Assembly: GCA_949751835.1 (NCBI GenBank)
Contig: CATKHK010000131.1
Coordinates: forward strand, 24,148-88,147
DNA length: 64,000 nt
Reading direction: 5' to 3'
Source of the DNA: Blepharisma japonicum
Lineage: Eukaryota; Ciliophora; Heterotrichea; Heterotrichida; Blepharismidae
A program made the position numbers and the translations under genes. The notes below the pieces were generated by a model. It was given only the letters and a program-made list of their open reading frames with translations. It searched no databases and was not told the origin of the DNA. Below are positions 40,001 to 53,379 of the stretch, in pieces; position 1 is the first letter of the stretch, and each line of letters starts with the position of its first letter.

Positions 40001-43000
40001 ATGACAATAGCGAGATTTTAGAACTAACCAAGGTAATTAATCCAGAGCCTTCAGCATGGTTATTTATAAATTGTGTCATCTCAATATATGAAGTTGTTGC
40101 ATTACAGTTAAATACAGAAATAGTAGATCCATCTTTTCCGCATGAATTTTGTGAGAATCTTGAATTTGATATGAAAAATTGTGATTCTTGCTCAGAATCT
40201 AATACCCCTCCTTTGCCATTCGCAGCTTTATTTTGTATAAAAGTGCAGTTATCACAGTGAAAAACTGATTTAAAGGTAATTGCTATAACTCCTCCATATT
40301 TTTCACTTGTATTATTTAAAAATTGCGAATTAGCATATAGAATGGCTGAGTTCTGAAGGAAAAAGCAAGATCCAAAATTAGCAAAATTATATTGAAATAT
40401 TGATCCGCGATCAGAAAAATAATCAAAATTTAAAGAAGCAATAATACCATGATTGTATTCAAATAAACAATGTTCTGTGACAACTGTTGAATTTCTGTTC
40501 TGGTTGTCTACATTTATAATAGAGCCACCAGTGTTATTCCTGAAGGTAGATAGCTCAATTATTGCTTTTGAACGAAGCTCAGTGTTATCATCAGTTATAT
40601 CAATATGAAAAACTGCTCCAAAGTTAGAAGAATTCTCAATAAATTCACATGATTTAAATGATAAAATTCCGCCATAATAATATAAAGCAATAGCTCCTGA
40701 GGTGTGAGAGGAATTTTCTTTGAATTTTGAAGAAATTATTGTTGAGCCTTGAGATAAAGAAACAGAGTGGTCTAAATACAAAGCTGATCCATAGTCTGCA
40801 TAATTTTCTGTAAAATTTGTTTGAGAGATGATTAAATCAATCCCCAAAGGCGCTGTTGATTTTGTTTCTATATAGACTCCTCCACCATTTATTTGAGCTG
40901 AATTATTTTTAAAACTACTTGATGTAATAATAATTGATCCTTTGTCATTTGCAGAGGCTAAAACAAAATAAATTGCGCCACCATTCCCTTGTTTTGATTC
41001 ATTTGATTCAAATTTAGAGGAATCAACATAAATATTTTTACCTGAGAAATAAATTGTAGGTGCAGAGTTAGCCGAATTATCTATAAATGTGCTATTTGTG
41101 ATATACAAATTATTTTCACTTTCTATTTTGATTACTCCATTACCAGATATGTAGTAATTTTTATTTCCTATAAATGTTGAATTTATTATATTTCTATCAT
41201 AATGTCCTGCAAAATAAAAGCATGCTGGCAAAGGTCCATTTCCTGTATTCCCTATACAATTAAGTGACGATAGATTAAGAATATCTGAGTTATAAATAAT
41301 ATAAGTTGGTGAAGAATGTCTGCACGTATTATTAGCAAAGGTTAAAGGAATAATATCCAAGTTATATGTGGCTGATAAAGACACCATATAATTGCAGTCA
41401 ATTGTGCTTGCATTTTTTATTCTCTTGCTTATATATAAATTTTCAATATCTCGATTTTCAATAAAATAATCTAGGAGTAAGCTATTAATGTTTTTATCTT
41501 CCCCAGAAGATCCATTAGAATCAATGACCAAATCTTTCAAATCAAAATTTACTAAATTATTTGTAGTTATCATGGCTTGAGCATGGTTGTTTTTAAAAGT
41601 AATATTAATCATTTTACATCATCTTGGTAATAAATGTACCGTAAATATGTTAGAATTTGGCATTAATATACTGCTCGTTGTTTGAGTTTTATATTCATCT
41701 AATATTTTCGAATTACTAATAAATATTAAGGAGTCACTTTCTACACCATTTGATTCGAATGTCAAATTATGCAAATAAATATTTAAAAGCTTCCCTAAAA
41801 ATTCGATATGGATTAATCCTTGATTTCCATAATTTGATATAAAGCTTGCGTCATGAATATCTACATGTATAAGCTTTAAATAAGATAAAAAGGAAGACTC
41901 ATTACGGCTAGTCCCATAGCTTGTAATATCAATTTCTGTATAAAATAGACCTGTTTGGAAATAATTATACATAAAAGTGCAGTTTTCTATTTCAACATTT
42001 TGCATTTTGCTGATATATATTAATGAAGCACTTGATAGAGAGCTTCGCTCTTTAAGATAGACTAAATTGTATTTAAAGTCCACATCTTTTATAACAATGG
42101 ATTGTGAATTTTCAGAATATAAAAACCCTCTAAAATCAAAGGAGTCACCAAGCTCGTATCCATTGTTTAACCTTTTCACAAAGCCGTGAAAGTAAAAAAT
42201 ATCTAATCCTGTACTTTTTATGACTGCATTTGTTTCCTGGCCTTTTAACCTAATATTATCAAAATTAACATAAAATAGTTTTAATGATCCAGAGCCAGCT
42301 ACAATTGAATCATAATTAAATCTCAAGTTTTTTATTTCCACATTTTTAAAAATTAAATTAGAATTTTGCAAATTAAAAAGACTGATATCAGTAGCTTGAT
42401 CAGATTCGCAATAATTTATTGGCAAATTTTGTGAAATAGGCTCACTTCTATCACTGTAGTAGTATCTATCAGTGTCATTATAAGTACTATATGCACAATA
42501 TTCACAGTATTCCTGATCAGAACACGCAATATATTGCTCTCCGCCATCAAAAATTACATTTTCAAATTTAACTAGACCATTGATTATGAAAGACTCAAGT
42601 AATCATCCATTGATCTTTATTTTTATTTGATTTTCATCATATGTAGTCAGCGTTAAACTTCTAAATGATAAAGATGAATTAGAATGTCACAAAATATAAT
42701 TTCCATCATTTGCCAAAATCAAAAAAATAATTTTATTGGATAAATTTTCAATAGATTGTAGAGCGTACTCAAGTGTTTCGAAAGGAGAGTTAAAACTTCC
42801 ATCTCCAGATGGAGAAGAATTTTTTTGAGTTGAAGTTACATGATATATATAAAATTCTGAAGCCTTATAATTGTTTGTATAGTTTATGTGAATTCCAAAT
42901 ATATCGATACTCGTTTGATAGTTAAAATCACTGTTATATCAGCACGAAGAATTAATATTGCAGTGAATACAAATTGAAGATCAATTTAAGCAAGATAACG

Positions 43001-44105
43001 CTCAATTACATTTTCTACTATAGCATTCAGGGTAGAATACACTAGCGTTAAGAGACATTTCTAAGGTGCAAGTATAGTTAGACTCTAAGGAGCAAATTTC
43101 AAAATCCACCGGTTTATTCAAATCTAAGATTTCAAATTGCTGATAAAGTGTATATAAAAATAAATCTCTGCTCTTGCATCTTTTTTCAGGATTAATGCTT
43201 ATTTGATCTCACTTGCAGTCAGCTACTAAGCATTCTGGCTTGCAGTTTCCATAATCTTCAGCTTTGCAATCATTCGAGCACGCACATGCATAATTATCAT
43301 ATTGGCAGTCAAAATTATTGCAAACCTCGTCACATACATCATTTCAGAGCGTGTCTAAAAAACAGCCACTTGCGCAATATCCACAATATCCCTCATCAAA
43401 ATTGCAAGCTTTATTATTACAAGCTTGATCACATATTTGATTTTTTAATAATGAATCAAAACACCCAGGAGCACAATCGCAATCATTTCCATCAAAATTG
43501 CATTCCTCCACATAGCAAGCTTCATCACATATGGTATTATTAACCATCCAAGTATTACAATTAGGAGCACAAGTAGAATTTAAACAGTCAAAATTATCAA
43601 ATTTGCATTCTGGGTTATCGCATTCTTTATTGCATGTCCCATCTCCTCATATGGTAGAATTGCATCCAAATATTGAGCACTCTTCACATAATCAAGGGCG
43701 AAAAAAGCATGAATTTGAGTTGCATTCTTGATCACAAGAGTATTGACCTCCCAAATGATTTACGCCTGAATATTAAATACATGAAGAAGCACAATAGTCA
43801 CATAATCCGAAATAGAACCCACATATTGGAGCATAACATGTAAAATTACAACCCTGGAATGGAAGTCAAAAGAAACAATCGGCACTCGATTCGCACGGCT
43901 CATAACAGTCTGATTTTTGATAGTCATTAAAGTTTTTAAAAATATTGCCTGAGTCAAAGTTGCAGTAAGGATTCATGCAAAGTATGTCACAATTGCCATC
44001 ACCTTGCTGCTTAGAAATTACAATCAGTGGAGGACATTCATGCAAATTGCATGCAATATCTATTCCAAAAGCTTGAGTCATAAGGAATAATGACAAATAA
44101 ATCAT
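37032..44105 (-). CDS. Subfamily B LNR/beta-helix multi-TM surface protein
   Basis: Exons on the minus strand are 44105-44022, 44006-43782 and 43766-37032, 2,347 aa, TAA stop. The leader is MIYLSLFLMTQAFG. LNR units reach about residue 288 (NNTICDEACY, KNQICDQACN and others). The pectin-lyase-like entry has GDGSFNSPFETLEYAL. The beta-helix ends at QSIASFPIKLM. The stalk begins near 1811 (GEVKSGKNCEVCSEGFY) and TM1 near 1928. Helices include LIHPSIVKKMF. The motif is YGFLFNGF...FYWEF, with Phe for the usual Tyr. The tail has SIASSDVLLIEN and ends AKQAEDS. The tail is closer to the B gene at the right edge of the window than to the plus-strand B genes. All segments share one frame, so it appears intact. 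Confidence 0.92.
43767..43781 (-). other. 15-nt intron 2
   Basis: Read on the minus strand it is GTATTTAATATTCAG, phase 1 in a Cys codon, with an in-frame TAA. It matches the B-specific intron site, with A at position 10. Confidence 0.9.
44007..44021 (-). other. 15-nt intron 1 without in-frame stop
   Basis: On the minus strand it is GTAATTTCTAAGCAG, directly after codon 28. It reads open as VISKQ, so retention would insert five residues before the first LNR. The intron call rests on position and consensus shared with 12443-12457. Confidence 0.8.
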
Positions 44106-44427
44106 TTATAAGATAATAGAAAAAGTTAATTTATGATAAGCTAATTTATCTATCTTGATAAATTTATATTATGTAAATATTAGATTTAATTTTTATCTTC
44201 TCTTAGGAGTGAGGGGATATCTAACAAGCCTACAAATTTTTAAATTTATTTATATAGAGCATAACAAATTAAAGTTGCAAAATTAGAAATTATTTTTTTA
44301 TTTTACAAAAAGAACTCTATGCACTAATATGATTTTTTTAACTATATATTGTGGAATAAATTTTAATATTTTTTAAACGAGAGAATTTGTTTCTGGAGTT
44401 GTCTAGATTCTAAATGTCTTTATCAAT
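44106..44427. other. Intergenic, B 5' flank
   Basis: AT-rich. The part next to the start (44106-44170) is repeated beside the relic at about 44966-45035, so promoter or leader sequence was copied with the gene. Nothing else was recognised. Confidence 0.55.
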
Positions 44428-44965
44428 TGCTAATCTGCTGTGCTCTGAAAGGCAAGGGTCTTGATCAACAGAGGCAATTTCTTTAATTACTATAGAATTC
44501 ACATAAATTCTATACTTTGCTGACTATCAATACTAAATCATCGCATATAGAATTGTCAACCATCCAAGTATTTCAATTAGGAGCACAAGTGGAATTTAAG
44601 CACTCAAAATTGTCAAATTTGCATTCTGGGTTATCACATTCATTATTGCATGTCCATCTCCTCATATGATAGAATTGCATCCAAGTTGTTGAGCAGTCTT
44701 CACACAATCAAGGACGATAAAGCACGAATTTGAGTTACAGTCTTGATCGCAAGAGTATTGATATCAAGTAGCATAATTGCCTAAATATTAAAATACATGA
44801 TGGAGCTCAATAGTCACATAATCCGAAATAGAACCCGCAAACTGGAGAATAGCATGAATCATGAGATAATGGTATCAAATAAAAAGCATGCAACCCGCCC
44901 CACCTAATGTACATTGCCAATAACAGACTGATTTTTGGTAATCACCAAAGTTTTGCACAAATCAT
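44428..44965 (-). pseudogene. Collapsed relic: B-type LNR region joined to an A-type tail
   Basis: Read on the minus strand, 44965 to about 44540 is homologous to the LNR coding part of the B gene (43530-43935). Its start-codon flank is kept, but the signal peptide and first LNR are deleted. From about 44535 to 44428 it matches the C-terminal tail of A genes (DSQQSIEF, then in another frame a Gln-Asp-Pro-Cys and SEH stretch, like the A gene ending at 54801). Everything between (some 6 kb of gene) is gone, and frameshifts are present. It is either a large internal deletion across a B-A dyad or a join made by recombination. Confidence 0.8.
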
Positions 44966-45140
44966 TTATATAATATCAGAAAAAGCCAATTTTCTAATAG
45001 ACTAATTCATTTAGGTCTTGATAAATATTGATTTTCATGAATTTTAAGTGGAAATTAAATTTAATTTGCATATTCTATTAACAGAAAAAAATATGTTTTT
45101 ACTTTGCTTCAAATGATGCATAGCAGTGAACTATAAATAA

Positions 45141-48100
45141 ATGAATTACATGATAATTTTATTATATCTTTGACTGTCTAAAGGTACAGACTCAATATGC
45201 AGTGAACTACAATGTCCAGACATAAAAGTAAGTTTAATTTAGAAAGGGAATCACAAGTGTGATCCACAATGCATGACTCCATACTGCAATTATGATAGCC
45301 TGCTTAATTTTGAGGGGCAAGCTATAAAAGAAGGCTCTGACTGCTATGAGACTTGCATTAATTTTAATAGCTGTGACCCAAAAATCCTTGGAAATGGTAT
45401 ATGTGACGATTCTTGCAATACTCAAAACTGTGGGTTTGATTGAGGAGATTGCACTTGTGCTCCAGGATGTCTGAATTCTATGCTAGGAGATGGTAAATGT
45501 GATAAAGAATGCGATAATTGAGACTGTGATCTTGATAATCATGATTGTGGAGCATGTGCTGATGGATGCTTTCCAACAATGCTTGGAAATGGCAAATGTG
45601 ATCCTGAGTGCAATAATGAAGATTGCCTTTATGATTATAAGGACTGCCAATGCTCAGAAAGTTGCTTATGGGAAGATTATGGATTATGTAAGCCAGAATG
45701 CATGATAGCAAACTGCAATTATGATAATTTAGCTCAATATCCAAATAATCAATGCAAAAATATTTCTTTGGCAATTTTTTCTTCTTATCAGCAAATTATT
45801 CGTCAAAATTTTTCATATGTGGTTCATCTTGAAGACTGTTATAAAGTTTCTGATTATGAATGCATACTTGAAAAGGCTTTTAATTTTGATTTTAATAATT
45901 GATATGAAGAATGCGATTATCTTGAGTGCAATTATGGAAATGGGCATCAAGAAGATTATATCAATTATTGTATCCGCAGCTATAAAGATCAATACCATAC
46001 AGGATGCTTATCTTGCACTAATGCTATGAACGCTCCATATCTTGCTTGATTAGATGGGGAATGCAGTGGGAGAGCACAACTATATTCAAGCCCATCTCCT
46101 TTTCCAGACACATCTTATGTAGTTTTTCCTTTAAATGATACCTCCTCACCTAAAAATCCTCACATTTATTTCGTATGCCCAGATACAAACTCAAATCCTG
46201 AAAGCGGCGATGGGACTTATTTTTCTCCTTTTCGATCTCTTTATTATGCTCTATACAATATTAAACACAAACACTCAGTTGTCTATTTATTAGATTGCGA
46301 TGGCTACAACTTAACAGCATATAAGTCGATCATGTCACATGAAAATATATATGTAAATGAAGACGTTGCATTTGCAGGGAAACATGTTAAATTTACCACA
46401 CTGAATAGCTCAAGAATAACTTTACAAAGGGTAATAAATGATTGAAATGGAAGCAATAAATGGGGTTTTGGCTTTTGGTTTGAAAATGCTTTAAGCATTG
46501 AGATAAGTAATGTAATTTTTGATTGAAAAAATACTATTAGCACTTGTAATGATGATACTTATTGCGATTATTACCCTTTTGTGAGATATGAATCAAAAGA
46601 GAATATTTATTATAACGATAAAGGAGAAATTTTGCATGATTTTCTAACACCTGACTGATGCAAACATGATAAAGAACAAATGTTTATGAAAATCTCATCA
46701 AGCAATTTATTATTAAAAAATGTGAGTTTTTTAAATTTTAGAACTGGCTTTAATTCTCTTTTCTTGGTAAAAAATGATTCAAATGTGACTTTTTATGATA
46801 TTACTTTTGATAATATAAAGGTTAATGATGAGTATGAGTCCTGGATTATTCGATGGAATGGGAATGGCTACGGGAATTTTAAATTTGAAAATGGAAAGGT
46901 AAGCAGACTAAATAATGGATATGAGCTATATGACCCTATTAATACTAAGGGATTTTTAAATGCGACTGGTATTAATTCAATAGTTTTTAGAAATGTTGAG
47001 TTTAAGAACAATGCTGTTCTTAAGCAGTCAGTAACTAGGTCAAATCTGGCTTCATTGATTTTTTTAAATTCATTTCAAGCTTTGTGAATTGATTCCTGCA
47101 GCTTTTTGTATAATTTGTGTGATTATGGAATAATATATATTCAGCCTCAATTTAACAGCTTTCCAGTAGAATTTGACAAAGATGGGATTATTATTAGCTC
47201 TAAACTTAGCAATGTTCATATTTCTAATTCCAATTTCGCATCAAATTATGGAAGGATTAGTGGAGTTCTTTATGCTCTATATGAGCATGAAAGTCAGAAT
47301 TTTCTTATTGAGAATTCATCATTTACTGAAAACGGTATTGAAAGTGGCTCTTTAATACACATAGAGAGCAATCATTTAAATGAAAATTATTTATTAGATA
47401 GCTTATTAAATATAACTTTACCTGATGGAAGTATCATAAAAGGAAAATATTTGGCTAAATGAACTAAGTTTCAAAATTCAAATTTTACAAAAAATTATTC
47501 AGGAGGAGCTGGATTAATTGAAATTGTAAAAATGGCTAATCTAAAATGAAATGAATTGAAATTAGACTCAAATGGCTTACTTTTATCTGAATCAGCAAAT
47601 ATAAACTCAATATTTATGAAATTTTATATAGCAAATCCTTTAATTTATGCTAAATTCAATATAACTAATCCTAAGGATTTGAATTGCAAATCTCTATCAA
47701 TTGTATCAGACTCAAATAATTTCGAAATGGAGTCAATAAATGTTTACAAAAATTATTGTATGTATTCTTCTCCTAGTATTATTATTTCAAATACAACTAG
47801 TACAGTAAAATCAACCTACTTTAACGACAATAAAGGAGTAGGGAGCTATGGTATTTGTTTAGCATTTCTTGGAGACACACATTCTGAAATTATAAATTCT
47901 GGATTTCATTCTAATATCAACTATAAATCTGGCAGCCCTGGAGCTATAAGCAGCTATCATAATTTATTAATACAAAATTCCACATTCTCTAATAATGCTG
48001 GGACATTTTATTTTGGAGGACAAAATCTGAGTATTTTTTCTTCTCATTTCGACTCCAACAGTTCTCCTGAGTCAAATGGTGGAGCTATTTCTGTCTTGAT

Positions 48101-51100
48101 ATCATCAGGAAATATAGACTCTTCTATAATTTTTTTATCAAACACAATTTTCACAAACAATTCCTGCTCTTTTAATGGAGGAGCAATTTATATTGAAAAA
48201 ATAACTACATTAGATTCACGATTGACCCTCCAAATAGATAATACAGACTTTTTTAGAAATCTAGCTATAGATGGTTCTTGCATTTATATTGACAACAATT
48301 TAGAGTTTAATTATGATTCTTCAGTTACTAATTGCACTTTTCAAGAAAATACAGCAAGCTTTTCAGGCACTATTTTAGTTTCCTACCTTTATGGAATATT
48401 GATTTTTAACAACTGCAGTTTTATAAAAAATAGAGGAATTTATAGCTCTGGATTTAATATAGCTACTGGTGAAAATACTGAAGATTATTCCTCAAAAATT
48501 ATTCTAAATTTTTGTATTTTTCAGTATAATTCTGGCAATACAACAATTTCTATGGATAATACAAATATAAACTCTACTTTAGAAGTTTATGAGTCTGTAT
48601 TTGAATATAATATTGGCTCAATATTTTCACTTGATTATGATTATGCAATTGTAAAAAATACAAGGATTCAGCATAATATATCTCCTATTTCTGGTGGAGC
48701 ATTAAGTCTTAAAAATTCAGCAATTTTTAAATCTGAAAATACAAGCTATTTAAATTGCAGCAGCAAGAATAATGGTGGAGTTGCATCTATCAGTTTGAAA
48801 TCCCAGTTTATTTGTTTTTCATGCTTCTTTAGCATGAGTTATGCCTATTCCTCAGGAGGTGCTATATATGCTGACTCAGATGCTCAATTTTACATCTTTG
48901 ATTCGATCTTTAATAAAAATTCATGCAAAACCAAAGGATCAGCCATATTTATGGCGAGCTCATTAGTTTTTTCATCTATAGAGAATTGTGATATATATGA
49001 AAACTTTGCTTATAATGATGGTGCAATTTTTACTTTATCATCACAGATTTTAATATCTTCGTCAAGAATTTACAAAAATTCTGCCTTTGGAAAAAGCCCA
49101 GGTGTGTATATTGACGACTCAAGTGCTATAATCTCTAATACGACATTTTTTAGCCAATATGGGAACCAAGGATGCTTTATTTATATGAGCGCAAGCTTTG
49201 CAAATATAACGAACTCAGCTTTTCATGAAGGATGATCTAATAGTTCAGGTACTGCAATACACGCAACTTCTAGCAATGTAGAAATTTCTTATTCTAAATT
49301 TTCTGATCTTTATTCTAACGATTCAGGAGGATCAATTTACATTTATGAAGGCAGCAATCTTTTTATTAAAGGATCAAAATTTTTGAATTCGAGCTCATCA
49401 ATAGACTCGTATTCTAGTTCTGTTTTTATAGAAAACTCACTATTTAAGAATCACATAAATACAGCTGTATTTTCAAATCAAATGGACGAGCTAAAAATTT
49501 CAAGTTCAAAATTTATTAATGGTTTCGGAGTAAATGGAGGGGCTATATATTGTGCACAATGTAATATTATTTCAATTAATGAGTCTTGGTTTTTCGGCAA
49601 TTTAGGAGTGTATGGAGGAGCAATTTATATTACAAATGAAGCCGATCATCAAGAAACGTCCCAAATTACCGTTTCTTCTTCTAATTTTAAGTCAAATGTG
49701 GCTAGCAATGGTGGAGCGATTTGAACAAATAACATTAACTTGCAGATTTTGTCATCAGTTTTTATTGAAAATAAGGCTGAAGCATTGCAACCAGATAATC
49801 TTCAAAATATTGAAGACGGAGTGGGAGGTGCATTAAAAATAAGCTGTAAAGGCTCAAACTCTAATTGCTATTTCAATATAACTTCAAACTCTTTTAGGAA
49901 TAATAGCGCAACCTATAACGGTGGAGGAATAAGCTGGGATGACTCTAAACCATATTTTTATAATAATTATTTTGAAAATAACTCAGCCATTTATGGGCCT
50001 GATATAGCTTCTTTTCCAACAATGATGATTTTTCTAAATAATAGAGATAGACACCTACAAAGTAAAGCTATGTCAAATGATAGAAGTATTTTAGTATTAA
50101 ATAATGTTGCATCAGGCCAAAAAAATAATCCTTTATTAGCTTTTGCGCTAGTTGATGATCTTTATCAAATAGTTAAAACAGACACCACAAGCCAAGCACA
50201 GATACAAACAGAAATATCTAGCACAGTTATATCAGGCTCAACACTTGTTTATGCCAAAGATGGAATTTATTATTTTGATAATTATGTAATTTCTGCAAAG
50301 CCAGGCTCTTCTACTTATATTGATGTAATTTCTTCAGCAATAGATATACAAAAATCTATCAAATCAAGCGAAATTCTGGAAATGTCATCAAGTTTCTCAA
50401 TCCAAATTGATTTACGTTTATGTGAAATGGGGGAGGCTACAGTTGGCCTTACTTGTGAGATTTGTCCCAAAGGCTATTATAATATTGATGCCAACAATTC
50501 TAAGTGTTTGGAGTGTCCATCAAATGCAATTTGCTATGGAAATTTTTCAATAGTTCCAAAATCAGGGTACTGAAGAGATAGCAAGTTCACAGATAATTTT
50601 TGAAAATGCCCTTATCCTCCTGCTTGCTTGGGCTCTCCTGATGTTTCAAATTTATCTTTAACTGGGATTTGTCATAAAGGCTATGAAAATAATATGTGCC
50701 ATTCGTGCGAAACTGGTTATTCGAGATTATATAGAAATGAATGCCAAATTTGCCCTGACAATATCACTAATATTTTTAGATTGCTAGGAATTTCTGCATT
50801 ATTGATTTTTGTCACAATAATCATTTTAAAGACAACAAGAAATTCTTGATATAAGCCAAATTCTTTCTTATCAATTTACATAAAAATATTTTGAAATTAT
50901 TTGCAGATAATTATCATTATTGCGACTTATAATTTAAATTGGCCCTTTGAAATAACCGAGTTCTTCTTTATCCAGACATCCCTGGACTATATTGGAGGAC
51001 AACTATTTTCTTTTGATTGCTTCTTACAGTCATCACATTCTAAAAGCAGCATTTATTATATAAAGATTTTGATAGCAAGCCTAACCCCCTTTATTGCAGG

Positions 51101-52079
51101 TTTGCTTAATCTAATATTTTGAATTTTAGTATATACTATTAAAAAGAAATGCATAAAAGAAATGAAAGACGATTTTATATCAACATCTGTGATTTTGCTG
51201 TTTTTAATCCATCCAAGTATTATTGACACCATGTTTAATGCATTTAGCTGTAAAGAAATTAATTCTGGAGAATATTGGCTTAATGTAGATTTGGGAATCA
51301 GGTGTTGGAATCATGATCATATTTTTTACGCATTTTTGTTTGCCATGCCTACAATAGCTATATGGATTGTAACAATACCTTTGCTCTGCCTTATAAATTT
51401 GATTAAAAATAAGAGTTACTTAGGAGAAATTTGGATGAAAAAGAGATATGGATTCCTCTACAATGGATATAGAGTAAACTTCTATTATTGGGAATTTGCT
51501 GTTTTGTTTTATAAAGTAATTTTAATTGGCTGCTCAGTTTTCCTATCAAACATCTCAGCCAGTATTCAAGCTCTTACAGCAACTCTTTTTTTAGTACTAT
51601 TCCTTCATCTTCATTCAAAGAATGAACCCTTCAATGAAATATTTTTTAATAAGGCCGAAACTTTCTCAAGATTAGCTTCCTTGATAACAATTCTAGCTGG
51701 CCTTTGCTTTTTAACTAGCGGCTTGGGCACTATTGCTACATATATTTTACTTGTCATCTTAATATTTATCAACAGTTTATTTATCGCTTATATTTTAGCT
51801 AAATTTTTATTGCAATTTGCAATAATAGGCCGCATAATTACAAAAGTATGGAAATTTTTCTATTTAAGTGAGAAAAAATACACAGCTGAGATTGTTCCTA
51901 CTAACAAAAACGAGATCGATCAGAGTTGCAAAGATGTTCAAATAGACAACATAAAAATAGGGAGCACAGCAATACTTTCTGACAAAACAAAAATTGAAAT
52001 AGTGCTTGAGGAGGATTTAAGCGTTTCAGTAGAATTAGATCCTTTTTCATCTATGAGAAGCATATCTCCTTTGAACTAA
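45141..52079 (+). CDS. Subfamily A LNR/beta-helix multi-TM surface protein
   Basis: Exons are 45141-45227 and 45243-52079, 2,307 aa, TAA stop. The leader is MNYMIILLYLWLSKG. LNRs reach about residue 190 (GDGKCDKECD, GNGKCDPECN). The conserved SLAIFSSYQQIIR...HLEDCY block follows. The pectin-lyase-like entry near 335 has SGDGTYFSPFRSLYYAL. The beta-helix ends at GPDIASFPTMMI. The stalk begins near 1755 (GEATVGLTCEICP, ACLGSPD, GYSRLYRNEC) and TM1 near 1871. About 8 helices have LIHPSIID and YGFLYNGY...YYWEF. The tail diverges at the end (DPFSSMRS instead of SEQS). It is the only A gene here not directly preceded by an intact B gene on its own strand. Intact. Confidence 0.92.
45228..45242 (+). 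other. 15-nt spliceosomal intron
   Basis: The sequence is GTAAGTTTAATTTAG between CPDIK and KGNHKC, with an in-frame TAG. It is nearly the same as the intron at 20158. Confidence 0.93.
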
Positions 52080-52379
52080 GTTTAAAATTTTTTGTGTAAA
52101 TAATTTCTGTATTAATTTTTAAGCTTTTCTCATCCTCTTAATATAATGGCAAACAAGTCTAATATTATTTTCACAAAAAATAATTGATTATACTATCCAA
52201 AAAAGCTTATTATTGATCTAATAGAAAATATCCACAAATTGCATCGGCTTTATCGATAACTAATATTTACTATCATTATGAAAGATTTAAAAGCCTCTTA
52301 AAGTACTCTAGGTATTATTCTTTTCGCAAATGCTTTCTACTTGCCTGCAGTTCGCACACGGCTTTTGGACGTGTCAATT
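52080..52379. other. Intergenic, A 3' flank
   Basis: AT-rich 3' flank of the A gene. No gene or RNA was recognised. Confidence 0.5.
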
Positions 52380-52520
52380 TAACTGAGTATAAATTAATAA
52401 GGTTGAGATTTTCTCAAGATTAGCTTAACTAAAACATTTTTGGTCGATCTAGCACTTTAGCATATATTTTGTTTGCCTCTTCATATTCATCAATAATTTA
52501 TTAATTATTTTTTTTTATCC
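52380..52520 (+). pseudogene. Short relic of an A-type membrane region
   Basis: The run around TTCTCAAGATTAGC and on to the Phe/Ile-rich helix (about 52405-52500) aligns with 51640-51790 of the A gene just upstream (the ETFSRLA and next-helix region). Small indels break the frame. It is a third-hand remnant of a tandem A copy. Confidence 0.6.
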
Positions 52521-53379
52521 AATTTTTTGAAAGTATATAATAATAGACTGCATAAGCAAAGACTCAACATATGTTTAAGACTATGGCAAAAAATACTATT
52601 GGTGACTCAAAAACAATAACAAAAATTATAAAAAAAAAAATAACAGAAAAAATATAGAAAAATTTAGACTATAAATTCTTTTTGACAAATTAAACCAAAA
52701 AAGTGCCACCTGATGCAAAAATATAAGAAGTCTTTATAGAAAAAGTACAAAGGAAAAGGCGAATAATGAAACTAATAAAGTTAGAAAAAAGCCAAATTTT
52801 AGAGATATTGATAAGTCACTGAAACAATTACATCTATATACTACTAATTTTGCCAATTATATAAGGTGCAATCGCAAATTCTAGCAAATAACGCTTGCAC
52901 TAACATTTAAATTTGCGTTAAAAAGTTATAAGTTGTTTATGAAAAATTTTACAAAAATTGCTATGTCTTATTTATACAAAATTTGTTTGCCAACAGGTGG
53001 GAATCAGATAGAAGCCCTTGCATTGTTTTTCCAGGAAAAGAGATTATTGCTCCTGGCTATGTTGAGTTAATAAATTTGAAATTTTTAACCTTTGAGTAGA
53101 GTTTATTAATAATTGCTTCTTAATCTATTCTTAAAGTTAACCCATCTCTGAATTAAACCACTTCCTAAAAGTTTAAAGGAAAAAGATTTCGTCTTATCTA
53201 TTTCTTTCAATTGATTCCAATTCTTAAAAAACCCCTTAATTTATAAATCTTCTGGAGCATAATTTTTCATAAGGAAAAATTAAAATGATGATAGAGATAT
53301 TTTGCCTATAACAGTTGATATGCACTCCTAATTCCCTCAGAAAGCATTCATACAACCAGACGATAGGGTATCTCAAGGT
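52521..53379. other. Intergenic, nothing recognised
   Basis: AT-rich DNA without an open frame. A less AT-rich stretch at about 52990-53070 is unlike its flanks but gives no family match that I can see. Confidence 0.4.
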
